Source of the DNA: Ceratobasidium sp. AG-K
Lineage: Eukaryota > Basidiomycota > Agaricomycetes > Cantharellales > Ceratobasidiaceae
Direction of reading: 5' to 3'
Length of the DNA stretch: 64,000 bases
Assembly (NCBI GenBank): GCA_037039685.1
Contig: JAWNGF010000011.1
Location: 620,001-684,000, forward strand
The position numbers and the translations under genes were made by a program. The notes beneath the pieces were generated by a model. That model was not told the DNA's origin, made no database searches, and worked only from the letters and a program-made list of their open reading frames with translations. The first letter of the stretch is position 1; each line of letters opens with the position of its first letter. This document shows, piece by piece, positions 1-11,684 of the stretch.

Positions 1-956
1 GCGCCTGGACCTTCTACCCTTGCAGCGCCTTCCAACCCCCAGCCCGCCCCTTCTCCCAGAGCTTGGTCACCTCTTACCTTCGAGGTCTCTCAGTTGCCCG
101 TGCGCCCACCGCCTGTTTCATGGAGCCCCGGCAACGCGCTGGGACCGTTCGAGTTCAAGCTCCTGAGTGGAAGCACCCCTTGGCGCTCTTTGTCTGCCGG
201 CAGCTTGAATGTAACCTCCACCCCTACTCGCGCAACCACCCCTATCCCTACTGGAACCCCGAAAGCTGTTAATACCCCAGCCCGTGCTACGTCTGCGCCT
301 CCTACACCCAAGCATCCGAGAGAGGAAGCCGAAGTAGAGGGGTTGGCCAGGAAGAAGCAGGCTTTGGCAGCCCTCAAGCTGGAGAAGAAGGGCGCAGCCA
401 AGCCACCTCGCCGTTGTAGTTTCGTGCCGCGCATGCCCATGTCGGTCATGGGTCGGGCTGGCCACGGCGCTCAAGACGCACCTCCCACGGCAGAACCTTC
501 CACTCCTCGTGTGCCGCCTCCTCAGCCTACCCCTGTAGTCGAGCTTCCCGCGCCTCAACCTCCTTCACCGGCCCGTGAGCCATCCCCTGTTGCGATTCGT
601 GCTAACCCACCGCGTCCCACTACACCACCAAGCACGAGCCACCAACGTCAGGTGCCCGCTTCGCCATCCCTCGCTCAAAGGTCCTCGGGGCCCACAGCGT
701 CGCTCAAGGAGATCAGAGTAGCCAGACCGCTCCGCTCCCGTGTGAGCGCAGTTGGGGTCAAGTCGCCTGCTCATTGGAGAACGGGCGCACAGAATGAGTT
801 GGAGCTTGACGACGTAAGTCCCATAAATGCGCGACCACTCGTGATGATACTAATCTCATCATACCCAACAAGTGGGGAGGATTGTCGTGCGATCTAGGTG
901 TGGCGCCTCCGCCTAGGATCCAAACTCGGGTAGAATACTGGGACAAGGGGTGTTAG
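1..956 (+). CDS. 3' part of a Ser/Pro-rich protein gene, cut by the window edge
   Basis: The frame is open from base 1 to 813, followed by a 59-nt intron (814-872, GTAAGT...AAG) and a last exon 873-956 ending in TAG. The join is in phase 0 and adds 27 residues, including WGGLSCDLG and RVEYWDKGC; without splicing the ORF runs to a different stop at 897. The visible part is about 298 residues. It is dominated by Pro, Ser, Thr and Ala, with one basic/acidic helix-like segment around residues 105-130 (EEAEVEGLARKKQALAALKL) that could be a short coiled coil. I see no catalytic domain. The gene start lies upstream of the window. Function unknown; the composition suggests a disordered regulatory or scaffold protein, but this is inference only. 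Confidence 0.6.
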
Positions 957-1365
957 AGGAAGTTGAGAGTAGTAGGACGGATGATTGAGATCAATAGTTT
1001 GCGCCCAATGTACTGTTTTCGAGGGCTGTGGACCCGAGTGACCCCACTAATCCCACTAATTCTACTAATTCTACTTAATTGTACATTTTGCATGTTTCAA
1101 GTACATAGTTCACTAATTTTGGCTCACCGAGACGGAGGTCGACTCGAAACACCCCGCTCACAAAATTCCCGCCAAATTGAAGTGAAATTAGTCAAATCTG
1201 ACATGCTGTCAACTAATTTAGCAAGGGTGGGCCTGGACCCTGTGGGCGTTTTTTGCTGATGTCCTTGGGAATGGGATGACGAGCCCCATCTCCTTCCGCC
1301 CTGTACACCGAATCTCGGTTCCGCTCTTTTGAACTGCGTGTTTAATTTTTACAACTGGATGCTAA
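957..1365. other. Intergenic, no gene seen
   Basis: AT-richer spacer between the Ser/Pro-rich gene and the first F-box-like family member. It holds a short run of imperfect ACTAATTCT repeats near 1045-1080. No recognisable protein, tRNA or transposon end was found. Confidence 0.5.
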
Positions 1366-2615
1366 CTGGACGGGTCGAGTAAGCTTGTATATGAATTTGG
1401 CGGTTTAGATTGCTCAACCCCCGACCTTAATTTCAGTTTACCGGCCAGCAAGCCCCCTCCCACACTCTTTACTGAGGTGTACGAGCTCATTGCAGTATTC
1501 TTGTTCAGTCCATCCCCACCCGCTACCTTAAGCAATGTTGAGCATGAGAGTATATGCTGCACGAAAATTCCCTGGATCCTTGTCAAGGGCTTCATGGAAG
1601 CATCTCCCGAGCTCCATAGGATCGGATACACGCACTGGCTCTCGGTGTTAACCATACGTGATGCTCAAGACTGGCAAGTTGCCCTCCTGAACTCTCATCT
1701 CGTGAGGTAAGAGTATTTTTTTTTACCGTTCACCACTACATCGGCTTAATCGGCCACAAGGGAGTTGAAATGCATAAACCAGGCTTTTCACCCGGATCAT
1801 AGAGCCATATTATCTAGATTTCCTCGGCTCCGGGCCGCCTCGATAGAAAATCATGACGATGTTCGCCAATTAGGCATTGAAGCCAATCGATTCGCCTACC
1901 AGAACACTTTTACAGATTTACCACGATCGTTGCGCCACCTCGAAATTAAACATGCGCACGGGCCAGACGTCAATGTAATCGCTCGGATTAAGCGGTGCTG
2001 CCCAGACCTCGAGACACTCTGGCTAGGTCGGTGCACGATGTTCAATCGGACGCCTGCATGTCAGTTCTGGGAGTCTTTCCCATTTGACCACGACTCATAC
2101 ATCTCGAGTGAAGGCACTGACGCATATGCGGTAGGCATGCAAAACTGCTTCATCTTGTTCAGGGACTGATCTATGTGTCTGATCGAAAGTGCTCGCTTGG
2201 ACAAGAGTTAGCACCATTGCCAAACTTGAAATGGCTTCGGTTAGGCATTTACATTATGCCATCAACGGCTGTCCTGGCACATAGAATTTTTCACGAGCGC
2301 AACTTGCCGGCCCCACCCACAATAAACTGGCAGGAAGCGCTTATACAACTAACCAATGTCGATCAGGATGAGGGGGTGGCGCAAGATCATCAGGGACAAC
2401 CAATGCCACGAATTCCAGAGCTCGTCTCGTTGCTCCACCGGCCGCCTGAACCTGGGACATGTAAGCTGTGCCAAGAAGAGTCGTGGGAAGCATCTCGGTC
2501 GGCCGAAGGGAGCGCGAATCAAGTTTTGAAGCAACTTTTACCTGGGCTCCAACGCATCGAATGGATGAACTGGTTTTCGCCATTCCATTTGGGTGTGAGC
2601 TCTAGCTATTGGTAA
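1366..2615 (+). CDS. F-box-like / LRR-like family protein, copy 1
   Basis: First member of the window's expanded family. Exon 1 is open from 1366 to 1706, exon 2 is 1761-2130, exon 3 is 2190-2615 (TAA). Introns are 54 nt (phase 2) and 59 nt (phase 0), the phases found in all intact copies. Exon 1 carries a divergent F-box-like helix (LFTEVYELIAVFLF) and the family block with ...GFMEASPELHRIGY. Exon 2 has FAYQNTFTDLPRSLRHLEI, AHGPD, RCCPDLE and LGRCTMFNRTPACQFW, which read like degenerate leucine-rich repeats. Exon 3 has LVP-like IMPSTAVLAHRIF, INWQEAL, a CKLC pair and ERIEWMNWF-like end. No in-frame ATG lies before the F-box, so the true start is probably in an unseen upstream exon. F-box proteins normally bind Skp1 in SCF ubiquitin ligases; that role is inferred from family only. 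Confidence 0.65.
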
Positions 2616-3119
2616 AAAATGTGGTGGTAGAGTTTCTTTTTGATATGGGATAGTAAACCCCGATGATTGGGTTTTACGTGGTTGTTTCGTGCTCGATCGG
2701 GTGAACAACCGCCCCCTCTGAAAAACAAATAGAGAAAAATTAGACGAGAGTTCTCTGGTTTGGCATCGGTATTATCATGCTCACGCGATAACTTCATATC
2801 GCTGAATTGCCCCACTGTCTTTGAGCGAATTGAGAGACAGGCTGGAGCCGTACAGATGTAGTAAGGCGTCCATGCCCCTGAAACTGCGCGATATCAAGGC
2901 GGTACAACCTAGGTTTTCCTCAAGAACTTGCTCCAGAGATGTTATGCCCGTCACCAGATTTTCTATAAGAACAGTGGGGTAGCGCGGTCTCACCAGTTTT
3001 TTTTATATTTACTCCTAGCTCACCCCACTCGTTTTACCATTGCGTTATGGGCACGTTGGCGTCATCTTGTTTCAGACCGAGGTCTACGGCGTAGTTTTGT
3101 GTCTTCTACTTCACCCCCT
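2616..3119. other. Intergenic, no gene seen
   Basis: Spacer between copy 1 and relic copy 2. Only short ORFs without similarity that I recognise. Confidence 0.4.
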
Positions 3120-3405
3120 AAATGTCTCTTATCAATGCCCTATTGTACCCACCACTGTCATATTCAGCCCCAAAGTACTGAATTTATTGCTGATTCTCCT
3201 TTTGGGCTCACGCCGGCAACTCCTAAAGAGGGTGTGGAGTCGCAAGATATCTGTCGGCAGAAGCCGCCTTGGGCCCGTGTTGCAGGCTTCATCGGAGCCA
3301 GCGTTTTGCTTCGCGAGATTAGTCTCATTCGCTGGGCTCGCGTATTGGCTATTCGAAACCCTAAGGACTGGGTATGGGTCTCCATTATTGCAGCCAAACC
3401 TGGCA
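3120..3405 (+). pseudogene. Relic of F-box-like family exon 1, copy 2
   Basis: In one frame this stretch reads TEFIADSPFGLTPATPKEG followed by KPPWARVAGFIGASVLL and IRWARVLAIRNPKDW. This matches the exon-1 block of intact copies (for example KPSWNDVQGFMGASIEL and ARWLRVITVKEQGDW in copy 6). The initial hydrophobic F-box motif is eroded, and no exon 2 or exon 3 follows within the next 2 kb. It is therefore a 5' fragment left by truncation or incomplete duplication. Confidence 0.6.
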
Positions 3406-3852
3406 ACTATAAGTTCGGCAGCGAGTTTACCCTTTACTCTTGGTCATTGGATTAACGTTTCCCACCGAACCAGGGATGTGAGGTGCCTAGATAGCTGTTT
3501 GAACAAAAGAAACGTCTCAAGGGATTCTCTCCCATCCCCCCTACCTCTGTGCTCTTTCTATCGGTGTTCATGCAGACGTCGACTGTGACGCCACGACGGA
3601 GCGCTTTGCTTTTGCCAAAATCTGTGCGGCTTTGTCGATTTCGAGTTTCAGGCAGTAAAACAACCCAGCGCGAGAACAGCAGCTGTTTTCACAATGGTGA
3701 TGCCTTGCCTCGTGACTGATGTTATCACCTTCGCCGAGTACCCTGGTAATGTGAGCCCACCTGGCAATCGCCAGGGATAACGCATGGTTGGTTTCGATTG
3801 CCTGAAATTGTATGTCATACACAGCTTTGCCAAGCTTACGCGAGGAGTTAAC
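3406..3852. other. Intergenic, no gene seen
   Basis: Sequence between the family relic and the inverted-repeat element. A minus-strand ORF of 118 codons (3568-3924) overlaps the repeat and has no recognisable domain; I treat it as chance. Confidence 0.35.
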
Positions 3853-4140
3853 ACTGTGAAGCCTAATCGCGCTGAATTCTAGTCGTATCGGCACTGAGAA
3901 CTCATGGCTTAAGTCGCTAGACATGTCCGCTTTCAGTGACTGATGCGCTGAAGATTATCTTTAGGAGTGACTGGGGGGCAAATGAGCTCCACAACCTATT
4001 CAAATTTCCCTTTTATGGTATTGAAGACTGTGAACCATGCGCAAGGTGACTGAAAAATGATATAATCCATCACTGAAAGCGGCCATTTTTGGTTCAGCAC
4101 GTTTGCTAGTGTTTTTCAGTGACCTAAGACCCCACAGTGT
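3853..4140 (+). repeat. Dispersed MITE-like repeat, copy a
   Basis: This segment recurs in reverse orientation at 57604-57849. Shared landmarks are GCTGAATTCTAGTC, TGAGAACTCATG, GTCCGCTTTCAGTG, GGTATTGAAGACTGTGAACC, the GCGCA(A)GGTGACTGAAAAATGAT run and GACCCCACAGTG. Inside it, GTCCGCTTTCAGTG (about 3925-3938) and CACTGAAAGCGG (4071-4082) form subterminal inverted repeats. Copy a has about 25 extra bases (near 4090-4110) relative to copy b. It has no coding capacity, so it looks like a non-autonomous DNA element. A third locus with the CACTGAAAGCGGAC end lies at 35552. Confidence 0.7.
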
Positions 4141-5940
4141 AAACGTAAACGTTACCTGCAAGTAAAAGGTATTACGCTGAGGCACGCCTGTTTGACTCGC
4201 ACCAATAGCCTTCCCCTGAATGGTTTTTCCGCTTGCTCGAATGTTTTCTCAAATTTATTTGCCTCACGAGATCGACTGTATGACATGTGAGTAATTTGTT
4301 AGGAGTCTTAACCGCTGGATGAGCGCAACACACTAGGGCTCCTTGGCATACGCCTCGTATCTATGCAGCATGCTAAACGCTACCGCTTTGCTAGAACCCA
4401 ACCATAACCCTCAGCCTATTGGATTTGGGTGCTGGATACCGGTCCACAAGCTTTATGCATATCGGGGGCATCGCTGTGCTATATCCGATTCCAACGGAGA
4501 GCAAGAGTTACCCCAGAAATTTTTGACATGTATGTCCCGGCCCCCCGGATAAATGGAAGATGTTGAGCATTGGCAAAACACCACGATTATTGAGGTTCAC
4601 TGCAGTTGGTCTAGGTTGAGCGGGCTTTACCAGAAATATAAAGGGGCAGTCGTGAAACCACCCCCCTTGCTGGGGAAAGTTTGTATTCGTTTGCCAAATA
4701 CGAAACCATAAGGATTGCCCGACTTTGTGTTGTCCCAAGCCGAAGACCCCACCCCACGAGCCCATGAACGTTTCGTGTGCTAAGTAGTTCGAACAATAGA
4801 TGAGAATAATTGCCAGTGCCATTTTAGCTCTTCGCGATAATTAGAAATCGTACATCAATCGTACTACAATTGAATTCCTTGTCTTGCATACCTTGGACAT
4901 GCATAGCGTCAGGGTTTACTCAACTATATTGACCCAAATACTCCGCGAAGTTAATTAAGTTTTAACGCGAAACGCCTATCATTGTTATGCAAGTCAAGGA
5001 ACTCGACTTGTGGTTCATAAGTACTCGATGTGAAAATGTGGCGGGGCTTGAAACATCGTTTAAAACGGTTAACTGGGCCTCTTCGACGGAGCGAAGTAGA
5101 CTAAACACACATACTCGGGTTATTCGGTAATAGCTGTCCAAGTAGCTTTTGAGGCGTGGCCTGGCCACATGGTCCTATGTATCAGTCTCGTGGGGAGATT
5201 GAGATCGCTCAAGCAAATCCGATGGATCTCCCTTGGGCTCGTAAGCACCAATTTCTTATGCGTGCTCGCTTGGATAAAGGAGCACTTGGGGGCACCCAAG
5301 TGGCTGTGCCATCGGTGCTCATAGGTGCTCCTTTATCCAAGCGAGCACGCAGGAGCAAATCGGCGCTAACAAACGCCGGAGGATTTCAATGACGCGATCA
5401 AATGGCTTTAGACACAAGTTGCTACTCATGCCAAGAAGAAGGGCCGTTGCGACAGGAGTTTGGCGTAGGAACCATCACTCAGTCAGCCATGTTAGACTAA
5501 CTGCGTATCTAATTGGATCAGAGCTACGTTGCGTCAAACCAACGTGATACAACCGAAAAATATTGCCGGACGTTACTACATAGTTAGCACCCGTCCATAT
5601 CGTCACCCTGTCACGGCCCGACAATATTAAAGTCCTCCGAAAAATTGATGGGCCCGTAGATAACCCATCTCAAGGAGGTTGTTGGTTGGCCACAGATATC
5701 CGTACGTGTGCATTGATTTTAGGTCACCTGACTTTTTATATTTGACATATTTTCTAATTGTCTGACGGTTGCTGCCCGACCACAGGTATCATACCTTTAA
5801 TCTCAGCGTCATTCGTTACTCAAGCAAATGGTGGGCGGGACCCCCCATTTGCCGACTCCCAGGAGCTCTACCAACGTAACAGCTACAGTAAATACGTTCG
5901 CATCACAGAACTAAGGTTAGCTTACGCGAAGAGTTGTTAG
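4141..5940. other. Intergenic region with hairpins, no gene seen
   Basis: About 1.8 kb with no gene I can support. It contains a long perfect hairpin at 5259-5351 (separate entry) and a smaller one at 5824-5852, where GCAAATGGTGGG pairs with CCCCCCATTTGC with one mismatch around a 5-base loop. Confidence 0.45.
5259..5351. repeat. 27-bp perfect inverted repeat (hairpin)
   Basis: Left arm 5259-5285 and right arm 5325-5351 are exact reverse complements over 27 bp (core GCTCGCTTGGATAAAGGAGC on the left). They are separated by 39 bases, which contain a second small palindrome (CTTGGGGGCACCCAAG, 5285-5300). I see no flanking duplication and no coding function. Confidence 0.9.
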
Positions 5941-7148
5941 ACAACCACCTCTCATCCGCCATTGGAGGACTACCGACACGTGCTTTCATTGGAAACGAAC
6001 GCTGTGTTTCCTTTGGAAATATTCGAGCACATCATGGACAAATTGATGGAGGTCGTTTTACCACTGGGACTTGATGATGGGTCCTTGCATTCGAAGAAAC
6101 CCTCGTTCACCGCAGTATCTGGCATTTTAACCGTTTCAGTTGCATTGCGTCGCATTGGAATGACCCGATGGATGCGCACAATCACTGTGCGTGCACCTGA
6201 AGACTGGGACATTCTCTTAGGGTGGACAACATCGATAAGGTTCGCCGCTTCAACACGCTTCCCCATATTCAAGTAATCAACACTGTCACGTGCTCCTGAT
6301 TGAAGGGAGCTGATATGTTTAGAAGGCGCCTTTGCACGAGGAACAGACAAATCAATTCTAAGTCGGTTCCCTCATCTACATACCGTCTCCGTCAACGCGC
6401 ACAACGATGTATTCCGTAATCAATCGGGTCGTTTCTCGTACCGCGACGTCTTCAATTCGCTGCCAACGAGCCTCCGGTACCTCGAGGTGAACTGCGCACA
6501 TGGCCCAGATCTCAAGGTCATTGAAACCGTCAGGAAGTGCTGCCCCAATATTGAGGTGATGCGTCTATGCCGTTGCACCATGTTCAACAGAAGTCCTGCA
6601 TGCGAGTTTTGGGTTGGTTTCCCGTTCGATCACGACGCATACATCGCGGCAGATGGAACAGACGATTATGCTGTACGTTTTTCGTTCAGATTTCGTGCGT
6701 CATTTGACATATCAATCCTTAGTACTCCGTGGTTCAAGAGCTCGCTCCCTTAAAGAGGCTCAAGACCATTCGACTCGGTGTCTACCTTGTTCCGGCTACC
6801 ACTGTTCTCGCCCATCGCGTATACCATGTCAGGAAGCAAGCTGCTCCGCTTCAAATCGACTGGCAACAGGCGCTCATCGATTTGAGAGGACCCGGGGTCG
6901 AAATAGACAACCCTCCCGGAGTCTCACAGCTGATTGCACTATATCACCAAAAACCCGAGAAAGAGTTCGGCCCCGATACTTGTGACTTCTGTCACGACGC
7001 ATTCCTTGAAGCAGCTAAAAATGCCGAGTACAGTGCGAGTAACATCATGAAGAAAGCGCTCCCGTCGTTGGAGACTGTCGAATGGATGAACTGGTTCAGC
7101 CCTTTACACCATGGAATATCGTCCTACTCCTTTGGTACCTCGACCTGA
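5941..7148 (+). CDS. F-box-like / LRR-like family protein, copy 3
   Basis: Exon 1 is open from 5941 (after an in-frame TAG) to 6239, exon 2 is 6306-6672 (367 nt) and exon 3 is 6723-7148 (426 nt, TGA). Introns are 66 nt (phase 2) and 50 nt (phase 0). The F-box-like helix is FPLEIFEHIMDKLMEVVLP. Exon 2 has RFSYRDVFNSLPTSLRYLEV, AHGPDLKVIETV, RCTMFNRSPACEFW and FPFDHDAYI. Exon 3 has LAPLKRLKTIRLGVYLVP, VLAHRVYHV, a CDFC pair and VEWMNWFSPL. Exon 3 has the same length as in copy 1, so these two plus-strand genes form a subgroup. No ATG precedes the F-box, as in the other copies. No frameshift or internal stop is seen across the three joined exons. Confidence 0.72.
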
Positions 7149-7588
7149 GTCAATTGCCCGGAAGACTGAGCAGTAGCATTTCCGCCATCTAGGATCTCTT
7201 AGCTGTCGTCACCTAGGTTCTGATTCCGACTATAAAAGCTATCCATCAGTTGCTACCTGTCGTATTCCAATCCCGCTCTTTTTCGCTAGTGCTCCGCCTG
7301 TTAGGAAGCGAATGCTACCACTGCATCACCTCTCTCACCTTCGTTCTAATTCTTATCCCTCGACTTTCCCCATATTATTATCTATCTTAGCTTTAGATTC
7401 AATGTCCACGCGGCCATAGCAGCTTCCATATGCTATTATACCAATTATTCACCGAGCTCGAAGGCTCTCAAAGTTCGTTCCTACATACCTCTTAGTAGTA
7501 ACTTTGGCTATTTTATTGCTATATCTTAAGCTTAGAGAATATGTCGCGTTTCCTTTGACTGCTTGGCTGATTGCTTCGGTATATGAAT

Positions 7589-7639
<51 letters not shown>

Positions 7640-10429
7640 TTGACTTCGCATGCAAGGTTAGCAAGGCTACCCGAAAGTATCAACATTACAGGCGCTACCG
7701 GTCATTACACATCTTTGCCGGCTCCACCCATCCCAGAATTCCTAACACCACCAAGCAGCTTTAATCGGATGCGGATGCGCGTTTACCAAGCACCAAGCAA
7801 CCCTCGATTTGTACTTCGCTGTACATCCCGATCCCAAGCTAAGTGTATGGCCGGGCCTCGCACGCCTCCCAGCCAGCCAGATGTCGCTCGAAAATGATTC
7901 CATGTTCGTGTACCGTGCCTACTTGATGAAATCTATTTTGCAGCCGCGCAACGAATTTGGTGGACGAGCGGGATTTCTTCCGTATGCGACTAATTCCGAA
8001 CGGACGTCACGGCAACTCTCGCCTCAACGTAGTGTCGTCTAAGGTCGAGCCGAGAGGGCAACAGTTACCACGGGTTACGAGATCATACGTGAACGCAGTC
8101 CATGAAATAACCATCTGTGGGCTCGTTGCGTCAGTACTTAAAAACTCTTCCCACTGTAGTATGATAATCTTGCAATTGTACACGCACGTCCCGTGCCTTC
8201 GCCCCGAAGTTTCCGTCTCGACCACCCGGCCCGGCCTTTAGTTGATCCAGACCCAAGGTACATTGGCGTAAAGAATGGACTCGCCGCGGCAGCAGCGAGT
8301 CGTGTAGCGACTTGAAATCGGCACATTTAGGCGTAAGATTCATCACATGACTCGTTCAGCAGCCGGGTGGCGTTTGGCCACCAGGAAGGAGTTCTTGTTC
8401 TCGGCTCTACTCTAGTTGTTTGTAATGAGCGTCATCGGGAACATTGATCGGGGGTGCATCGGTCAGGGTCCGGTTGTGCTCGGAGGCATCATTCGAACCG
8501 TACCAGCCAATCATACCTCGTCGGTTGCTATATCACATCGGCCCCGAGTTACGACTACTCTCAACCTCCGCCCACATGTCCCGAGTGCGCCAAACGCCCA
8601 GCAGCCCCGCCCAACCACCCTTCCACTGCGAGCTGGCGTCAAATGATAGTCTTGGCAACACGAGGAAACTTCGAAAACCCATTGGACCCGAAAAACTATG
8701 CACTGAAGCTAATGGCATATCCTTTCAGCGTGAATAAACCACCCGCTAGCGATTTTCGTTAGTTACGAGACCCTACAGGCTACCTCAGGTCGATCCTACA
8801 GTAATGACATCCTTGTCTCTACCCGATAGCACATCACACTCCAAACACTGGCGCCAATGAGCTAACCAAGTGCCCACCAACCCTTGTCTAAGCACCTAAA
8901 CGGTCACGCAATCCCTCAGGCACACCTGCCTTTACGTTGACCGTCGACTGAATCGTATACGTCATGCTCTTTCTACGCCCTGCGACACCCAACTCTTCGG
9001 ACTTACCGTTCCAATGAGGAGCGCCATTCGCACGAGGAGCGGCACCAGGTATGACTTTCCTTGAGTTCTCGTTCGTACACCACTAATCTGCCATCTCCAC
9101 CTCCAGATCCTTTGCCCACAAATCCTAGTGCGATCATGGTGCAGGTATTCAATCAGTACGTTCCAGGCCACGAGTAGAATAGGATTAGTACAAATACAAA
9201 CCTTGCATAGGCCCAACCCGCATCCAGTGCCCCAGACGTCGAGTTATAGGGACTCAGAGACGATCAAACTATCTACACACTATCGCAGCGTGTCAATTCT
9301 GGGTCATTTGACTCACATAACGTCAACTGGTCATATATACAACCAAGGCGCCGTCGTCGCTAGGCTAGATGCGTTGACCATAACGCACGAACTATGGTTT
9401 TGGGACACAACTACAATAAGCAGCCGATTCACGTATTGCTTATGTGTATTGTCTCGGAATTGCTTCCTTACGTGAGCATACTTACTCAGGAATAGGACAC
9501 TGATTCTCTTTACAAACTATGCGAGCTTGCACTGGAGATGATTGTGTGTCACGCAGCAAATAAACCGGCTGGCGGTTCTATAGTACGACCTATTCTCCAG
9601 AGGTCCCAAGAGGATCCTGTTTCCTCCAGGAGTAAGCGCTTCTCCCACTTTTGCTGAGTTAATCTGGTCAAATTTGGGAGCAAAGAGACCTCCCTTGAAA
9701 AGAGGGGAGAAAAATGCCCGATGATTCTTTACACAGGATAAAATGGCATTATGACGGATATATGCGTTGTGATCATGCGGAATCGCGGACTAGAGGTTGC
9801 AGGCTGGCATCCGGTTTGAGTAGAGTAGATATTTTAAACCTCGGCTCTTCTATCCCCGGATAATAATTCTTCACAACAGTAAACACGCTAATATTGAGGT
9901 ATACAAGAATGTACTCATACGGGACGGCGAAACCGTTATGCGTTGATATAAAATCGAATGTCCCTCCACCCTGCTTTGTGCGTGCCGTTGCAAGAGGTCT
10001 AGCTCTGTGACCGTCAGTATCACATTATATACTTGGATAACTACCAACTGTTCAAGCTGTCGAAGCAAATTTGATAGTGCTGTCTGTGCTTTGATAGGAA
10101 CGACACAATGGCGATCTACAAAGAGTAGGTTCGAGGAAACCTCCCTCATCATAGCGTACAGCTTTTTGGCTTCCTCTGTAGCCTTACAGTAATTCAGATT
10201 GGAATGACTTAACGGATGCGCGTGGTTACTGTATGTGCGCTCGAAGACTGGTTTTTGTACTGGAATGGGCTGTATCAGTCAAATTCGGGTCCATGTTTCC
10301 CATTGATACTCTAATTGTATACAGACCAAGTCCGCACAAGCTGATACTCGCACCTTCCACACTTGCCCAAACTGAACGCTAGCCGTCAAGCCTCCAGCCG
10401 TATCCTCCCTAGAGTAGATCAGAGAACGC
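7149..10429. other. Gene-poor stretch
   Basis: About 3.3 kb with no supported gene. It holds a TTTA microsatellite (separate entry). At 8454-8762 there is a plus-strand ORF with SAPSYDYSQPPPTCPECAK that could be an exon remnant, but no start, splice partners or known domain support it. Other ORFs are short and overlapping. Confidence 0.4.
7586..7641. repeat. (TTTA)n microsatellite
   Basis: About 13 uninterrupted ATTT/TTTA units between ATATGAA and TGACTTCGC. The same tract generates artefactual FIYL-repeat ORFs in two frames. Confidence 0.95.
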
Positions 10430-11352
10430 TCATGCATTTTGCAACATCTGCATAGTCGCCATATCCGGTACCACTCCCTTTTCACGCATCAGCCACTCAG
10501 CCACTCCAATGTGTTTCGCCTTGACAGCTGCAAACAGTACTTTGGTCGTCGGCTGTACCCGGTCTTCCACCCTCCTTCGCTTGCCTCGCTTAAATTTTCC
10601 TTCCTGCGCCTCTCGTTCTGCATCGGAAGGCTCGATCATAATTTTGAGTGCTTCGATGTCGCCCAGTGTCGCGGCTATCTGAAGTGGCAGGCAGGATTGC
10701 GCACTGGGATCTGCACCACTGCTGAGCAGGAAGCGCAGGAGAGGGTATTGAGCTGGCCCAGCTCGAACGGTCATTGAGAGGGCAAAAGCGGAAGTGCGAA
10801 AAGGGAACGAGAGCGTATATCTGCTTGCCAGCAATTCGAGGAATGGAAGAGGATTGGAACGGGGGTCGGCGGTGGAAGAAGCGGGGGCAGATGCAAAGAT
10901 CGAACCGGGCTTGCGACGCCTTTTTGGTTTGGCTTGAGTGTGTAAATTGCGGAATAACCAGCGGCCAGGTGATACGTGGGTTGACTTCAAGGCAGCCGAG
11001 GAGACACCAGCAAGCGGAGCTAAGCGTTCAAGAGCATCCAGTGTAGTCAAGGTGCACATTGCATAAGAGAGCGCGCCTTCTATGACTAGCTGTAGAGCCG
11101 ATGGCGTGGCCGTGATGGGGAGTAAATCGGCGAGTTGGCCTAGAACAAAGTGGGCGCGACAGAATGGTGGGGCATGTTTGAAGGTGTGTAACAAGTGTTT
11201 GTTGACAAGAGGTAGAGATGAAGAGGAAGAATATCCCAATACGTCAAAAAGGAGCTAGCTTAGTAGGTTAGTATATCACGCGAAGGCGATATGCAATCAC
11301 TTACCTCTGGTGGAAGATCCAAAAATCCGGTTCGTCCTTCGCTCGTATACAT
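10430..11352 (-). CDS. F-box protein with ankyrin-like repeats
   Basis: Two exons on the minus strand: 11352-11305 (ATG, 16 codons) and 11254-10430, joined across a 50-nt phase-0 intron (GTAAGT...CTAG); 290 residues. The join creates an N-terminal F-box-like motif (FLDLPPELLFDVLGYSSSSS then LPLVNKHLLHTF), which would bind a Skp1-type adaptor. The C-terminal half has ankyrin-like units (QYPLLRFLLSSGADPSAQ, LPLQIAATLGDIEALKIMI, VLFAAVKAKHIGVAEWLM). Between them is a basic stretch (KPKRRRKPG). Function is inferred as an SCF substrate receptor. It is distinct from the window's expanded F-box-like family: the intron layout differs and the LRR-like block is absent. Confidence 0.72.
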
Positions 11353-11684
11353 CGAGAATGTACACCTATAGGTACAATATATACAGCTTCAGGTGTTCCA
11401 AAGACCGAATTAACACTTCATAGCAATGAGATTATGACGGAGATGATGTGGTCAGAACCAGCTGGTATATTCCAAAACTGCAATGCCGATGACTAAGCAG
11501 CATCGTTGTGTAGCGGCCAGATAAGGTGTAAGGATATAGACATTATATTGTGAGACAGACAAAAGACAGCACAATGCAACTAGGGGAACGGACCGGTATT
11601 ATCCAAACACACACATCTATCCAAAGCGTCCTGTCATACAACCACCTGAGATAAAAAAGTGAACCCGCAACAACGGTTTCATAT

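Noticed and set aside
90..558. Minus-strand ORFs of 119 and 146 codons inside the first gene
   Set aside because: They are shadows of a Pro-rich plus-strand frame; low-complexity GC-rich coding DNA keeps several frames open.
7504..7897. ORFs with long FIYL or LFIY repeats
   Set aside because: Generated by the TTTA microsatellite.
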